From the NCBI GenBank assembly GCA_004557905.1, contig SFFH01000043.1, positions 1 to 44,895 on the forward strand: a stretch of 44,895 nt of DNA, read 5' to 3'. This document shows positions 17,014 through 24,398 of this stretch, piece after piece (the first letter of the stretch is position 1; each line of letters begins with the position of its first letter). The stretch comes from Clostridiales bacterium (GTDB lineage: Bacteria > Bacillota > Clostridia > Christensenellales > Aristaeellaceae). The position numbers and the translations under genes are program-made. The notes beneath the pieces are model-generated. The model did not search any database. It worked only from the letters and a program-made list of their open reading frames with translations, and had not been told where the DNA came from.

Positions 17014-17850
17014 ATGCAGTTGACCGTCCGTCAGCCGTCCGCCTCTGCGGATGCCAAGCACTATACCACCGAGCGCCTGCGCAGCGAATACGTCATTGAA
17101 ACCGTCTTCGCGCCCGACGAGGCCATGCTCACCTATTCCCATTTTGACCGCATCATCGCCGGCGGCGTGATGCCGGTGACAAAGGCCGTGGAGCTGGTCG
17201 GCTGCAAGGAGCTGTGCTCCGACACGTTCCTCGAGCGCCGCGAGATGGGCGTCATCAACATCGGCGGCAAGGGCAAGATTACCGTCGACGGCGTCGTCTA
17301 CGAGCTCAAGCAGTACGACGGCCTGTACGTCGGCATGGGCGCGAAGGAGATCAGGATGGAGAGCGAGGACGGCGCAAACCCGGCCAAGTTTTACATCAAC
17401 ACCTGCCCGGCGCACAAGACCTACCCGAACGTGCACATCGACATCGACAAGGCCAACAAGCGCCCGCTGGGCAGCAGCGAGACCTGCAACAAGCGCGTCA
17501 TCAACCAGTACATCCATCCGGCCGTCATGCAGTCCTGCCAGCTGTGCATGGGCATGACTCAGCTCGCCCCGGGCAGCAACTGGAATTCCATGCCCTGCCA
17601 CACGCACGAGCGCCGCATGGAGGTCTACTTCTACTTCGACGTGAAGGACGAGAACGTCATCTTCCACATGATGGGCGAGCCGAAGGAAACCCGCCACGTC
17701 ATCCTGCACAACGAGCAGGCCGTCATCTCCCCGTCCTGGTCCATCCACACGGGCGTCGGCACGAGCAACTACACCTTCATCTGGGGCATGTGCGGCGAGA
17801 ATCAGGAGTTTGACGACATGGACAACCTGAGCCCGCTGGATCTGCTGTAA
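17014..17850 (+). CDS. kduI: 4-deoxy-L-threo-5-hexosulose-uronate ketol-isomerase
   Basis: KduI isomerises the unsaturated uronate product of pectin breakdown to 3-deoxy-D-glycero-2,5-hexodiulosonate. The start at 17014 follows GGAGGAGGG and gives 278 residues, the family's usual length. The zinc ligands line up exactly with those known for the E. coli enzyme: His196, His198 and Glu203 in the CHTHERRMEVYFYF segment, and His245 in WSIHTGVG. The gene is followed 39 bp later by kduD, the next enzyme of the same path, with a strong AAAGGAGG site between them. It is divergent from gerA. Confidence 0.96.
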   Translation: MQLTVRQPSASADAKHYTTERLRSEYVIETVFAPDEAMLTYSHFDRIIAGGVMPVTKAVELVGCKELCSDTFLERREMGVINIGGKGKITVDGVVYELKQYDGLYVGMGAKEIRMESEDGANPAKFYINTCPAHKTYPNVHIDIDKANKRPLGSSETCNKRVINQYIHPAVMQSCQLCMGMTQLAPGSNWNSMPCHTHERRMEVYFYFDVKDENVIFHMMGEPKETRHVILHNEQAVISPSWSIHTGVGTSNYTFIWGMCGENQEFDDMDNLSPLDLL

Positions 17851-17889
17851 GCTTTTCAATATGCTATATCCTTAAAGGAGGTTTTTCCA

Positions 17890-18693
17890 ATGAACGATTA
17901 TATGAACAATTTCCGCCTGGACGGAAAGGTCGCGCTGGTCACCGGCGCTTCCTACGGCATCGGCTTCGCCATCGCCAAGGCCCTCTCCGCCGCGGGCGCG
18001 ACCATTTGCTTCAACGACCTCAAGCAGGAGTTCGTCGACAAGGGCCTGGCCAACTATGAGGCGGCCGGCATCAAGGCGCACGGCTACGTCTGCAACGTCT
18101 GCGACGAGGACGCGGTGAACGAGCTGGTCAAGAAGATCGAAGAAGAGGTCGGCGTGATCGACATCCTGGTCAACAACGCCGGCATCATCAAGCGCATCCC
18201 GATGTGCGAGATGACCGCGGCTGAGTTCCGTCAGGTCATCGACGTCGACCTGAACGCGCCGTTCATCGTCGCCAAGGCCGTCATCCCGTCCATGATCAAG
18301 AAGGGCCACGGCAAGATCATCAACATCTGCTCCATGATGAGCGAGCTCGGCCGCGAGACCGTCTCCGCCTACGCGGCGGCCAAGGGCGGATTGAAGATGC
18401 TGACCCGCAACATCTGCTCCGAGTACGGCAAGTACAACATCCAGTGCAACGGCATCGGCCCGGGCTACATCGCGACCCCGCAGACCGCGCCGCTGCGCGA
18501 GATCCAGCCGGACGGCAGCCGTCATCCGTTTGACCAGTTCATCATCGCCAAGACGCCGGCCGAGCGCTGGGGCGAGGCGGACGACCTGGGCGGCCCGGCG
18601 GTGTTCCTGGCCTCCGACGCGTCCAACTTCGTCAACGGCCATGTGCTCTACGTCGACGGCGGCATCCTGGCCTACATCGGCAAGCAGCCGTGA
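17890..18693 (+). CDS. kduD: 2-dehydro-3-deoxy-D-gluconate 5-dehydrogenase (SDR)
   Basis: This 267-residue classical short-chain dehydrogenase should reduce the KduI product (2,5-diketo form) to 2-keto-3-deoxygluconate with NAD(P)H. The cofactor motif TGASYGIG is at residues 18-25, NNAG near 97-100, the active-site Tyr161 and Lys165 are in YAAAK, and a serine lies in the NICSMMSE segment. Its position right behind kduI makes KduD more likely than a general gluconate dehydrogenase. A terminator follows. No KDG kinase or aldolase is in the window. Confidence 0.93.
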   Translation: MNDYMNNFRLDGKVALVTGASYGIGFAIAKALSAAGATICFNDLKQEFVDKGLANYEAAGIKAHGYVCNVCDEDAVNELVKKIEEEVGVIDILVNNAGIIKRIPMCEMTAAEFRQVIDVDLNAPFIVAKAVIPSMIKKGHGKIINICSMMSELGRETVSAYAAAKGGLKMLTRNICSEYGKYNIQCNGIGPGYIATPQTAPLREIQPDGSRHPFDQFIIAKTPAERWGEADDLGGPAVFLASDASNFVNGHVLYVDGGILAYIGKQP

Positions 18694-18776
18694 TGCCAGT
18701 GGCATCGGCCACTTGCGCTTCGCGCCGGTTTTCACCCGTATTCTTCGGGCGGCAGGCCCTCGAATACTGCTTTCAC

Positions 18777-18808
18777 GCACCGTCCCTTCAAGGGGACGGT
18801 GCTCTTTT
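18777..18808 (+). terminator. terminator of kduID
   Basis: GCACCGTCCC (18777-18786) pairs perfectly with GGGACGGTGC (18793-18802) around a 6-base loop, followed by TCTTTT. A second weaker stem (GTATTC...GAATAC, about 18738-18767) precedes it. Confidence 0.85.
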
Positions 18809-18813
18809 AACGC

Positions 18814-18881
18814 ATAGGAAATTGCGCAAAAAACCGTGCAACGAGCACCGAGAAGCATTGCGTTGTGAAGCATTTCGGAAG
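18814..18881 (+). repeat. post-terminator repeat, copy 2
   Basis: A 68-bp unit starts with ATAGGAAATTGC directly after the kduID terminator and contains GCAACGAGCACCGAG. It aligns without gaps to the 68-bp copy at 40774-40841, with 48 of 68 identities counted by eye. The remaining bases to 18974 show no clear promoter beyond an A/T-rich TATAAT-like stretch near 18927. Confidence 0.75.
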
Positions 18882-18974
18882 AGGGAGCAGCCACTGGCCG
18901 CCATTGACAAGAGCACATAAAGCCGCTATAATCATCGCGATTGATGGAAACCCTTCGCATGAGGAGAACATAAC

Positions 18975-19751
18975 ATGCTGATTTCTGAAACCACCCGGCC
19001 GGAGACGCAGAAGATCCGCCTCATCTGCCAGGCGGCGCAGCTGGTGCTGGAAAACGGCGGCGAGACCTACCGCGTCGAGGAGACTGCGCTGCGCATGGCC
19101 AGCGGACTGGGCCTTTCTGATGTGAACATCGTCGCCTTTCCGACCTCCATCTTCGTGAGCGTCGGCGGCCTGTCCCGCATCCGCCGCGTGACGCATCGCG
19201 GCACCAACACCTCCCGCCTTGCCCGGGTCAACGACGTCTCCCGCAAGGTGGAGCACGGCCTGCTCAGCGCCGACGAGGCCGAGGCCGAGCTTGCTGCCAT
19301 CGCGGCTGATCCCGGGCTGCATCAGCTGACGCTGATTGCCGCCTACGGCGTCTCCGCCGCGTCCTTCAGCCTGGTCTTCGGCGGCGGCCTGGGCACGCTG
19401 CTCGTCGCGCTGTTCATCGGCATGGCCGTGCAGGCCATTCAGCCGCTGTTCTCCCACATGGCGATGGGCACGCTGCTCTTTGACTTCTGCGGCGGCTTCC
19501 TCACCGCCGCGCTCGCGCAGCTTGCAGCCTATATCATGCCCTATGGCAGCGTGAACGCTGCGATCGTCGGCGGCATCATGCCGCTGCTCACGGGCCTTCT
19601 GATGACCACCGCCGTGCGCGACACGATGTACGGCGACCTGATCTCCGGCATTGCCCGCGCCGTGGAGGCGCTGCTGCTGGCGGCATGCATCGCACTGGGC
19701 GTGTATGTGGGCCTCAAGCTGACCGGCATGATGGGAGGTGCCGTGCTGTGA
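18975..19751 (+). CDS. threonine/serine exporter family protein, large subunit (ThrE N-terminal type)
   Basis: This 258-residue protein has a soluble N-terminal region (residues 1-115) with the ENGGETYRVEETALRM motif and the FPTSIFVSV segment typical of ThrE/DUF1212. About five membrane helices follow from residue 118 on. In Corynebacterium ThrE is one protein that exports threonine and serine; in Firmicutes it is often split into two subunits, as here. The downstream gene starts by a 4-bp GTGA overlap and supplies the second half. Export of a small amino acid or related metabolite is inferred from the family only. Confidence 0.88.
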   Translation: MLISETTRPETQKIRLICQAAQLVLENGGETYRVEETALRMASGLGLSDVNIVAFPTSIFVSVGGLSRIRRVTHRGTNTSRLARVNDVSRKVEHGLLSADEAEAELAAIAADPGLHQLTLIAAYGVSAASFSLVFGGGLGTLLVALFIGMAVQAIQPLFSHMAMGTLLFDFCGGFLTAALAQLAAYIMPYGSVNAAIVGGIMPLLTGLLMTTAVRDTMYGDLISGIARAVEALLLAACIALGVYVGLKLTGMMGGAVL

Positions 19752-20203
19752 GCGACGTGCTCCGTCAGATCATCCTGCACTCCGTCGGCTCCTTCGGCGG
19801 CACGCTGGGCTATGCGTTTCTGCTCAACGCGCCGGTGAGCACCGTGCTGCCCGCATCGCTGACGGGCCTGCTGGGCTATGTGCTCTACGAGGTCATGGTC
19901 AACCTGCTTGGGCAGGGCGCGGTTTTCAGCTACTTTGCGGCGACGGTCGTCATCGCGGTGCTTTGCGAGATCGAGGCGCGGCTGATGCGCATGCCCTCAA
20001 CCATCTTCCTGCTCACCGCGCTGGTGCCGCTCGTCCCCGGCTACACGTTCTACTGCGCGATGCTCGCGCTGGTGGAGAACAACGGCGATGCGGCCGGAGC
20101 CTTCGGCCTGGAGGCTGTGCAGATCGTCGCGGCCATCGCTGTGGGCGCGGCCGTCACCTCCGTGCTCTTCCGCGCCATGATGGTGCTGCGAAAAAAGGCA
20201 TAA
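19748..20203 (+). CDS. threonine/serine exporter family protein, small subunit (ThrE_2 type)
   Basis: A GTG start at 19748 overlaps the stop of the large subunit (GTGA) and is preceded by GGGAGGT, so the longer in-frame version is rejected. The 151-residue protein has four to five membrane helices and the segment LVPLVPGYTFYCAML near residue 92, which is a good match to the C-terminal half of ThrE. Together with the upstream gene it forms a two-component exporter. Confidence 0.87.
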   Translation: MSDVLRQIILHSVGSFGGTLGYAFLLNAPVSTVLPASLTGLLGYVLYEVMVNLLGQGAVFSYFAATVVIAVLCEIEARLMRMPSTIFLLTALVPLVPGYTFYCAMLALVENNGDAAGAFGLEAVQIVAAIAVGAAVTSVLFRAMMVLRKKA

Positions 20204-20226
20204 AACACAAGCAGCCGCATCAGGAC

Positions 20227-20255
20227 TTGTGCATCCTGTGCGGCTGTGGTATGAT
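20227..20255 (+). promoter_or_regulatory. promoter of the small hydrophobic ORF
   Basis: TTGTGC (20227-20232)-N17-TATGAT (20250-20255) lies about 77 bp before the start codon. An 8-bp CAGCCGCA/TGCGGCTG stem (about 20212-20245) overlaps it and may also end the exporter transcript. Confidence 0.5.
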
Positions 20256-20331
20256 GTCAGGGTAGTCAAGAGAACTTGCACGGTGGCTGTCTCGTTTCCG
20301 CTCTACAAAAGCAGGAAGCGAGGTGATGTCC

Positions 20332-20415
20332 ATGTCGAACGTTGAGTTATTCAATGCTCTTCTGGCAGTTGCTTCAATCATCCTGACCATGTACTTCGGT
20401 ATGCGTCAGAAGTAA
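20332..20415 (+). CDS. 27-aa hydrophobic peptide, candidate type I toxin
   Basis: The ORF is preceded by GAGGTG, 6 bases before the ATG at 20332 (an alternative ATG is 6 bases earlier). It encodes 27 residues: a short acidic/polar N-terminus, one membrane-spanning stretch (residues 5-21) and a basic tail ending RQK. That is the architecture of the small holin-like or TxpA/BsrG-type membrane toxins of Firmicutes. A terminator hairpin follows after 7 bp. A strong promoter on the other strand, about 115 bp downstream, points back into it, so an antisense RNA would overlap its 3' end. The ORF is too short for sequence-based family assignment by eye. The locus architecture carries the argument. 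Confidence 0.65.
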   Translation: MSNVELFNALLAVASIILTMYFGMRQK

Positions 20416-20525
20416 AAGCAAAGCCGCCGTGCAGAATGGCCCTCTGCGTCGGCGGCAAATGCTTTTCTTGCTCGGTTGAGCGCTTGCGGAAGCAAGCGGT
20501 CATTGTGCGAGGACAGCAACCTCTT
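20412..20525 (-). ncRNA. candidate antisense RNA (antitoxin) opposing the 27-aa ORF
   Basis: From the minus-strand promoter at 20532-20560 a transcript should start near 20525 and end after the shared terminator near 20412, about 114 nt. It contains a CGCTTGC/GCAAGCG hairpin (about 20480-20497) and is complementary to the 3' end of the small ORF message. This matches the convergent 3'-overlap layout of TxpA/RatA-type systems. Boundaries are inferred. Confidence 0.6.
20423..20465. terminator. bidirectional terminator shared by small ORF and antisense RNA
   Basis: GCCGCCGTGCAGA (20423-20435) pairs with TCTGCGTCGGCGGC (20443-20456) with one bulge. GCTTTTC follows on the plus strand, and TTTGCTTTTAC follows on the minus strand, so both transcripts can end here. 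Confidence 0.8.
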
Positions 20526-20531
20526 GACTAC

Positions 20532-20560
20532 ATTCTACACCATTTCGGGCCATGCGTCAA
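20532..20560 (-). promoter_or_regulatory. strong promoter of the antisense RNA
   Basis: On the minus strand TTGACG (20555-20560)-N17-TAGAAT (20532-20537) matches 5 of 6 at each box with ideal spacing. No ORF with a ribosome binding site starts downstream, which fits an RNA product. Confidence 0.75.
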
Positions 20561-20601
20561 TGACGTGTGGCCCTATTATTTCGGGCAAAAGGAATGCCGG
20601 C

Positions 20602-21414
20602 TCACAGGCAGAACATGAAGAAGCGCAGCACGTCGTAATACGAGTCCGAGGAGAAGCGCACGCTGCGCGCGCCGGTCTGGCGCACGCCCGGGTAGAAGCT
20701 GGCGCGGCGCGCCTTGAAGTGCTTGACGAACTCGACCTCCACGTCGAACTTGTTGGGCAGCTCGATCTTGAACCTGTCCGGGTGGGCAATGCCCTCGCGC
20801 ACGGCCTGCTCCGCCGTCTCGCGGTAGCGGCGCACGGCCTCCGACGGATGGATGGAGATGGTGCCGCTGCCGCAGCCGCGCTGCACCGGCACAGTGAAGA
20901 TGTTCGGGTTAAGGCGCTTGGCCTGCTCGCACACGCCCACGTCGCCCGCGACCATCAGCAGCGGCACGTCCACCATTGCGCAGACGAACGCGTTGATGAC
21001 CAGCTCGCTGGCCTGGATGCCGTTGATGGTGACGGAGCAGTTCTGCGTGTTCATCGTGTGGGCCAGCGGGCTGGTGTCCATGCCCGCGGCGGAGTGATAG
21101 CCGGTGAACATCGCGCCGGCAAAGCTGGCGTCGATGCCGGACATCATGGCGTGGATGTCGCTGCCCCAGCCGCGGAAGATCTGCACGCCCTGCGGCAGCT
21201 CGGCGGGCAGCAGGTTGCGGGCGCTGTCGTGCGCGTCCTTGATCAGGATGTCGTCGCAGCCGCCGGCAAAGGCGCCCTCGCACGCCGCGCGGACCTCGGC
21301 GGTCATCTGGCGGCGGAAGGGCTCGTAGTCCGCCTTGCCCAGCTCGGTTTCGTCCCAGTGGCAGATGCCGCAGGTGCCTTCGATGTCCGAGGAAATGAAA
21401 ATTCGATCCAGCAT
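20602..21414 (-). CDS. dppA: M55 family D-aminopeptidase (DppA-like)
   Basis: This 270-residue protein shows the M55 zinc-peptidase signatures: SSDIEG at residues 8-13 (Asp10, Glu12), KDAHD near residue 60, and the GYHSAAG segment near residue 104. DppA of Bacillus is a decameric D-amino-acid-specific aminopeptidase thought to process D-Ala-D-Ala-type peptides from cell-wall turnover. AAGGAGA lies before the ATG. It is the third gene of an operon with deoD and the YbaK-like gene, 20 bp behind the latter. Confidence 0.92.
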   Translation of the reverse strand: MLDRIFISSDIEGTCGICHWDETELGKADYEPFRRQMTAEVRAACEGAFAGGCDDILIKDAHDSARNLLPAELPQGVQIFRGWGSDIHAMMSGIDASFAGAMFTGYHSAAGMDTSPLAHTMNTQNCSVTINGIQASELVINAFVCAMVDVPLLMVAGDVGVCEQAKRLNPNIFTVPVQRGCGSGTISIHPSEAVRRYRETAEQAVREGIAHPDRFKIELPNKFDVEVEFVKHFKARRASFYPGVRQTGARSVRFSSDSYYDVLRFFMFCL

Positions 21415-21434
21415 GTTGTTCTCCTTGATGTCGG

Positions 21435-21896
21435 TTATTTCGTCACGTCCACCCAGCCGTCTGCCTCGCTGGCGCGCTCCAGCTCGGACAGCGTGAGCAT
21501 GACCGCGCTGGCGGCCGTGCCGGCGGCGGGATAGACGATGTCAAAACGCTTGAGGGACTCGTCCAGATAGACCGGGATGCCCTCATGGATGCCGAACGGG
21601 CACACGCCGCCCACGCCGTGGCCGATGAGCGGCTCGACCCGCTCCGCGCTCAGCATGTGCGCCTTCATCCCGAAGCGGTGCTTGAACTTCGCGTTGTCGA
21701 TGCGCGCGTCGCCCGCAGCGATAACGAGGATGGCGCCCTCGCCGTTTTCAAAGGAGAGCGTCTTGGCGATGCGCGCCGGCTCACAGCCCAGTGCCTCGGC
21801 GGCCAGCGCGACGGTCGCGCTGGACACCGTCAGCTCCCGGATCCTGTCCTCGAGCCCATATTTGGCGAGATGGGCCCTTGCTCTTTCGATGCTCAT
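21435..21896 (-). CDS. YbaK/EbsC-type aminoacyl-tRNA deacylase
   Basis: This 153-residue single-domain protein is of the YbaK/ProX-like editing family, which hydrolyses mischarged Cys-, Ala- or related tRNAs in trans. The catalytic lysine is probably in the IAKTLSF segment (around residue 45), and the GVGGVCPFGI loop is diagnostic. It follows deoD by 16 bp with an AGAGGAAG binding site and precedes dppA. The specificity (Cys-tRNAPro, Ala-tRNAPro or other) cannot be read from the sequence. Confidence 0.9.
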   Translation of the reverse strand: MSIERARAHLAKYGLEDRIRELTVSSATVALAAEALGCEPARIAKTLSFENGEGAILVIAAGDARIDNAKFKHRFGMKAHMLSAERVEPLIGHGVGGVCPFGIHEGIPVYLDESLKRFDIVYPAAGTAASAVMLTLSELERASEADGWVDVTK

Positions 21897-21912
21897 GATG
21901 AACTTCCTCTGT

Positions 21913-22623
21913 TTACGCGATGTCCAGCGCGATTTCCATCATCTGCGTGAAGCCGATCTGGCGCTCCTCGGCGGGCAGGGCCTCGCCGGTGAAGATGTGA
22001 TCGGAGATGGTGCAGATGGCCAGCGCGTTCTTGCCCGCGCGCGCGGCGTTTAGGTACAGCGCGGCGGCCTCCATCTCCACCGCCAGCACGCCCAGCTTCT
22101 TGAGCTTGCCTGCGCCGCCGGCCTCGTCGTAGAAGATATCGGAGGAGTACAGCGCGCCGACGTTGGGCTCGATGCCCATTCTGCGCGCGGCAGAGACGGC
22201 CGCGTCCAGGAGCTTGAAGGAGCAGCACGGGGCGACGTTGCCGTCGAAGAACTGGCGGCCGAAGTTCGAGTTGGTGTAGGCGCTCATGCCCATCACCACG
22301 TCGCGCACCTTCACGTTGTCGCCGATGCCGCCGGCGGTGCCCACGCGGATGATGTTATCCACGCCGTAGAAGTTGAACAGCTCGTAGGAGTAGATGCCGA
22401 TGGACGGCATGCCCATGCCGGAGGCCATGACGGAGACGCGCTTGCCCTTGTAGGTGCCGGTGTAGCCCTGCACGCCGCGGGTGTTGTTCACCAGCACGGG
22501 ATTTTCAAAGTACGTTTCGGCGATGAATCTGGCGCGCAGCGGGTCGCCGGGCATGAGCACCGTGCGGGCGAAATCGCCCTCCTTCGCGGTGATATGCGGG
22601 GTGGGGATGTTGGGATTGGCCAT
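21913..22623 (-). CDS. deoD: purine-nucleoside phosphorylase, hexameric DeoD type
   Basis: DeoD cleaves purine (deoxy)nucleosides with phosphate to free base and (deoxy)ribose-1-phosphate. The ATG at 22623 gives 236 residues, the family's usual length. Visible motifs are MPGDPLRA (residues 24-31, phosphate site), GTAGGIG (about residues 90-96), VEMEAA (about 178-183, nucleoside binding), and the catalytic Asp in SDH near residue 204. A GAAAGGGG-type binding site precedes it. It is the first gene of a three-gene minus-strand operon and has a strong promoter that overlaps the divergent promoter. Confidence 0.96.
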   Translation of the reverse strand: MANPNIPTPHITAKEGDFARTVLMPGDPLRARFIAETYFENPVLVNNTRGVQGYTGTYKGKRVSVMASGMGMPSIGIYSYELFNFYGVDNIIRVGTAGGIGDNVKVRDVVMGMSAYTNSNFGRQFFDGNVAPCCSFKLLDAAVSAARRMGIEPNVGALYSSDIFYDEAGGAGKLKKLGVLAVEMEAAALYLNAARAGKNALAICTISDHIFTGEALPAEERQIGFTQMMEIALDIA

Positions 22624-22659
22624 GGAAGCAGCCCCTTTCTGATCATCAAATATACGTCT

Positions 22660-22688
22660 ATTATACCCTGAACGGCGGGAATTGACAA
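22660..22688 (-). promoter_or_regulatory. promoter of the deoD operon
   Basis: On the minus strand TTGTCA (22683-22688)-N17-TATAAT (22660-22665) is a near-consensus sigma-A promoter. Its -35 shares five bases with the -35 of the divergent plus-strand promoter. Confidence 0.8.
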
Positions 22689-22710
22689 TTCCTGAAAAGT
22701 GCCGTAAACT
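22682..22710 (+). promoter_or_regulatory. promoter of the SGNH-like gene
   Basis: TTGACA (22682-22687)-N17-TAAACT (22705-22710) has a perfect -35 and ideal spacing. It overlaps the deoD promoter in the AATTGACAATT palindrome. Confidence 0.75.
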
Positions 22711-22753
22711 GATGACCGAAGGCCTTTGCAGGCATGCGGAAAGGAGGATGCGG

Positions 22754-23797
22754 ATGAAGAGAAAGCGCTGGGCGCTTTTCGTGCTGGCGGCGCTGCTGGC
22801 GGGGCTTGCAGCCTGCGCGGCGCTGACATACGCCGTCGATCCGTTTGAGCAGTACCGCGAATCCGCCATCCTGCCGCTGTACGACCAGGAGAGCTACAAC
22901 AACCCCGGCATCGCCAAAAACTACGATTACGACGCCGTCATCCTGGGCACCTCCATGGTGGAGATGAGCAACCCGTCGGTGATCGACGTGTGCTTCGGCG
23001 TCAAATCCATCAAGCTGCCCATGCGCGGCTCGCACACGGCGCAGATGGGATGGCAGCTTTCGCACGTCTTTGCCGCGAAGGAGAAGCGTGGGGAGACGCT
23101 CAAGCTGGCGATCCTCGCCGTGGACGCGTACAGCCTGATGGGCCCGGTGGACGACGATGAGGAGATCATCGAATATCTCTGGAACGACAATCCGCTCGAC
23201 GACGTGAGCTATCTGCTCAACCGCGACGTGCTGCTGGTGAAGATCCCTAAAATGCTCAAAAACATCGGCAAAAGCACTGCGGGAAAGCGCGACGACATGT
23301 ACAAGTGGACGGACGTGACCTTCTCGGCGCAGAGCGTGTTCGACACCACGCCCGTCTCGCCGCAGAAGGAGATGACGGACTCCGAGTACCGCATCGAGCG
23401 CTCCACGGGCAACATCACGGAGCACATTCTGCGCCATGTGCAGGCGCACCCGGAGACGACGTTTCTGATCTACATGCCGCCGTATTCGGTGGGCTACTGG
23501 TATCTGATGACGCGCGGCGGGCTTTCCGAGCAGCAGTTCCGCTCCCGCGCGCGGGTGTGCGAGCTGCTGCTGGATTGCCCGAACGTGGAAATTTACGATT
23601 TCTCCTCGCGCGTGGAATGGATCACCGATCTTGACGAATACTTTGACTACTCCCATCATTCCAGCGCCGTGAGCGACGCCGTCATGCGCGCGATGGCCGC
23701 GGGGGAAAACCGTGTGAACAGCGTGGAGGAGATGCAGGCGGGCAGCGAGCGCATCCGTCAGGCGGTGGAGGCGTTCGCCGCGTGGTACGAGCCGTAA
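22754..23797 (+). CDS. membrane-anchored SGNH/DltD-like protein
   Basis: The ATG at 22754 is 6 bases after AAGGAGG (22741-22747); a TTG much further upstream opens the same frame but lies inside the promoter. The 347-residue protein has one N-terminal membrane helix (residues 6-28) and an extracytoplasmic domain. A GTSM motif near residue 67 sits where SGNH hydrolases carry the serine nucleophile, and DYSHH (Asp298, His301/302) near the C-terminus gives the D-x-x-H pair. This is the pattern of DltD and AlgX-like proteins, which move acyl or alanyl groups onto surface polymers. The acceptor is unknown. It is divergent from deoD and appears to be a single gene. Confidence 0.72.
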   Translation: MKRKRWALFVLAALLAGLAACAALTYAVDPFEQYRESAILPLYDQESYNNPGIAKNYDYDAVILGTSMVEMSNPSVIDVCFGVKSIKLPMRGSHTAQMGWQLSHVFAAKEKRGETLKLAILAVDAYSLMGPVDDDEEIIEYLWNDNPLDDVSYLLNRDVLLVKIPKMLKNIGKSTAGKRDDMYKWTDVTFSAQSVFDTTPVSPQKEMTDSEYRIERSTGNITEHILRHVQAHPETTFLIYMPPYSVGYWYLMTRGGLSEQQFRSRARVCELLLDCPNVEIYDFSSRVEWITDLDEYFDYSHHSSAVSDAVMRAMAAGENRVNSVEEMQAGSERIRQAVEAFAAWYEP

Positions 23798-23831
23798 AAA
23801 GTGAAAGTATTGAACCGTTGCCGGGCGGCGC

Positions 23832-23860
23832 TTGACGCAACCCCTGCATTGCCGTATAAT
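23832..23860 (+). promoter_or_regulatory. promoter of the YhcH-family gene
   Basis: TTGACG (23832-23837)-N17-TATAAT (23855-23860) is a near-consensus sigma-A promoter, 30 bp before the TTG start. Confidence 0.85.
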
Positions 23861-23889
23861 GAAATGGATTGAAAAGGAGGCTGATCCGT

Positions 23890-24333
23890 TTGATCATCGA
23901 TCGCATTGAAGAGCAGGAGCGCTACTACGCGCTGCATCAGGATATGGAGCTGGCGTTTGCCTTCCTGGCGGAGGCGCCGGATCTGGAGCCGGGCCGCTAC
24001 GAGCTGGAGAACGGCCTGTTTGCCACGGTGTCCGAGGGCGATACCCGTCAGCTGGATACCGTGAATCTGGAAGCCCACAGGAACTACATCGATCTGCAGT
24101 ACTGCATCGCCGGCGGCGAGCGCATGGCCTGGGCACACGTCCAGGAGCTGAACCTCGTGGAGCAGGATCCGGAGCACGACAACTACTTCTACACCGGCAA
24201 GTCCACCTCCGTGTCCATCCGTCCGGGCATGTTCTACATCATGTTCCCCAGCGACGGCCACAAGGCGGGCTGCCATCACGAGTTCCCCAAGCACTACCGC
24301 AAGGTCGTCGTGAAGATCCCGGTTGAAAAGTAA
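23890..24333 (+). CDS. YhcH/YjgK/YiaL (NanQ-like) family protein
   Basis: A TTG start at 23890 is chosen because AAGGAGG (23874-23880) precedes it by 9 bases and family members begin at this point with a short strand followed by DRI. The 147-residue cupin-like protein shows HRNYIDLQY and the late PSDGHKAG and VVVKIP segments, all typical. Members include E. coli NanQ (sialic acid anomerase/mutarotase) and EbgC. A sugar-epimerising role in amino-sugar or galactoside use is likely. No transporter or sialidase is nearby. It has its own promoter and terminator. Confidence 0.88.
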   Translation: MIIDRIEEQERYYALHQDMELAFAFLAEAPDLEPGRYELENGLFATVSEGDTRQLDTVNLEAHRNYIDLQYCIAGGERMAWAHVQELNLVEQDPEHDNYFYTGKSTSVSIRPGMFYIMFPSDGHKAGCHHEFPKHYRKVVVKIPVEK

Positions 24334-24338
24334 CGCAC

Positions 24339-24365
24339 AAAAGCCGCAGTCTGCTGCGGCTTTTT
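24339..24365 (+). terminator. terminator after the YhcH-family gene
   Basis: AAAGCCGCAG pairs with CTGCGGCTTT around a short loop, followed by a run of T's. The next gene starts only about 35 bp later without a visible promoter, so partial read-through may feed it. Confidence 0.85.
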
Positions 24366-24398
24366 GCCTGTTATCCGAAGCGTATGGAGGAAGCCGCA

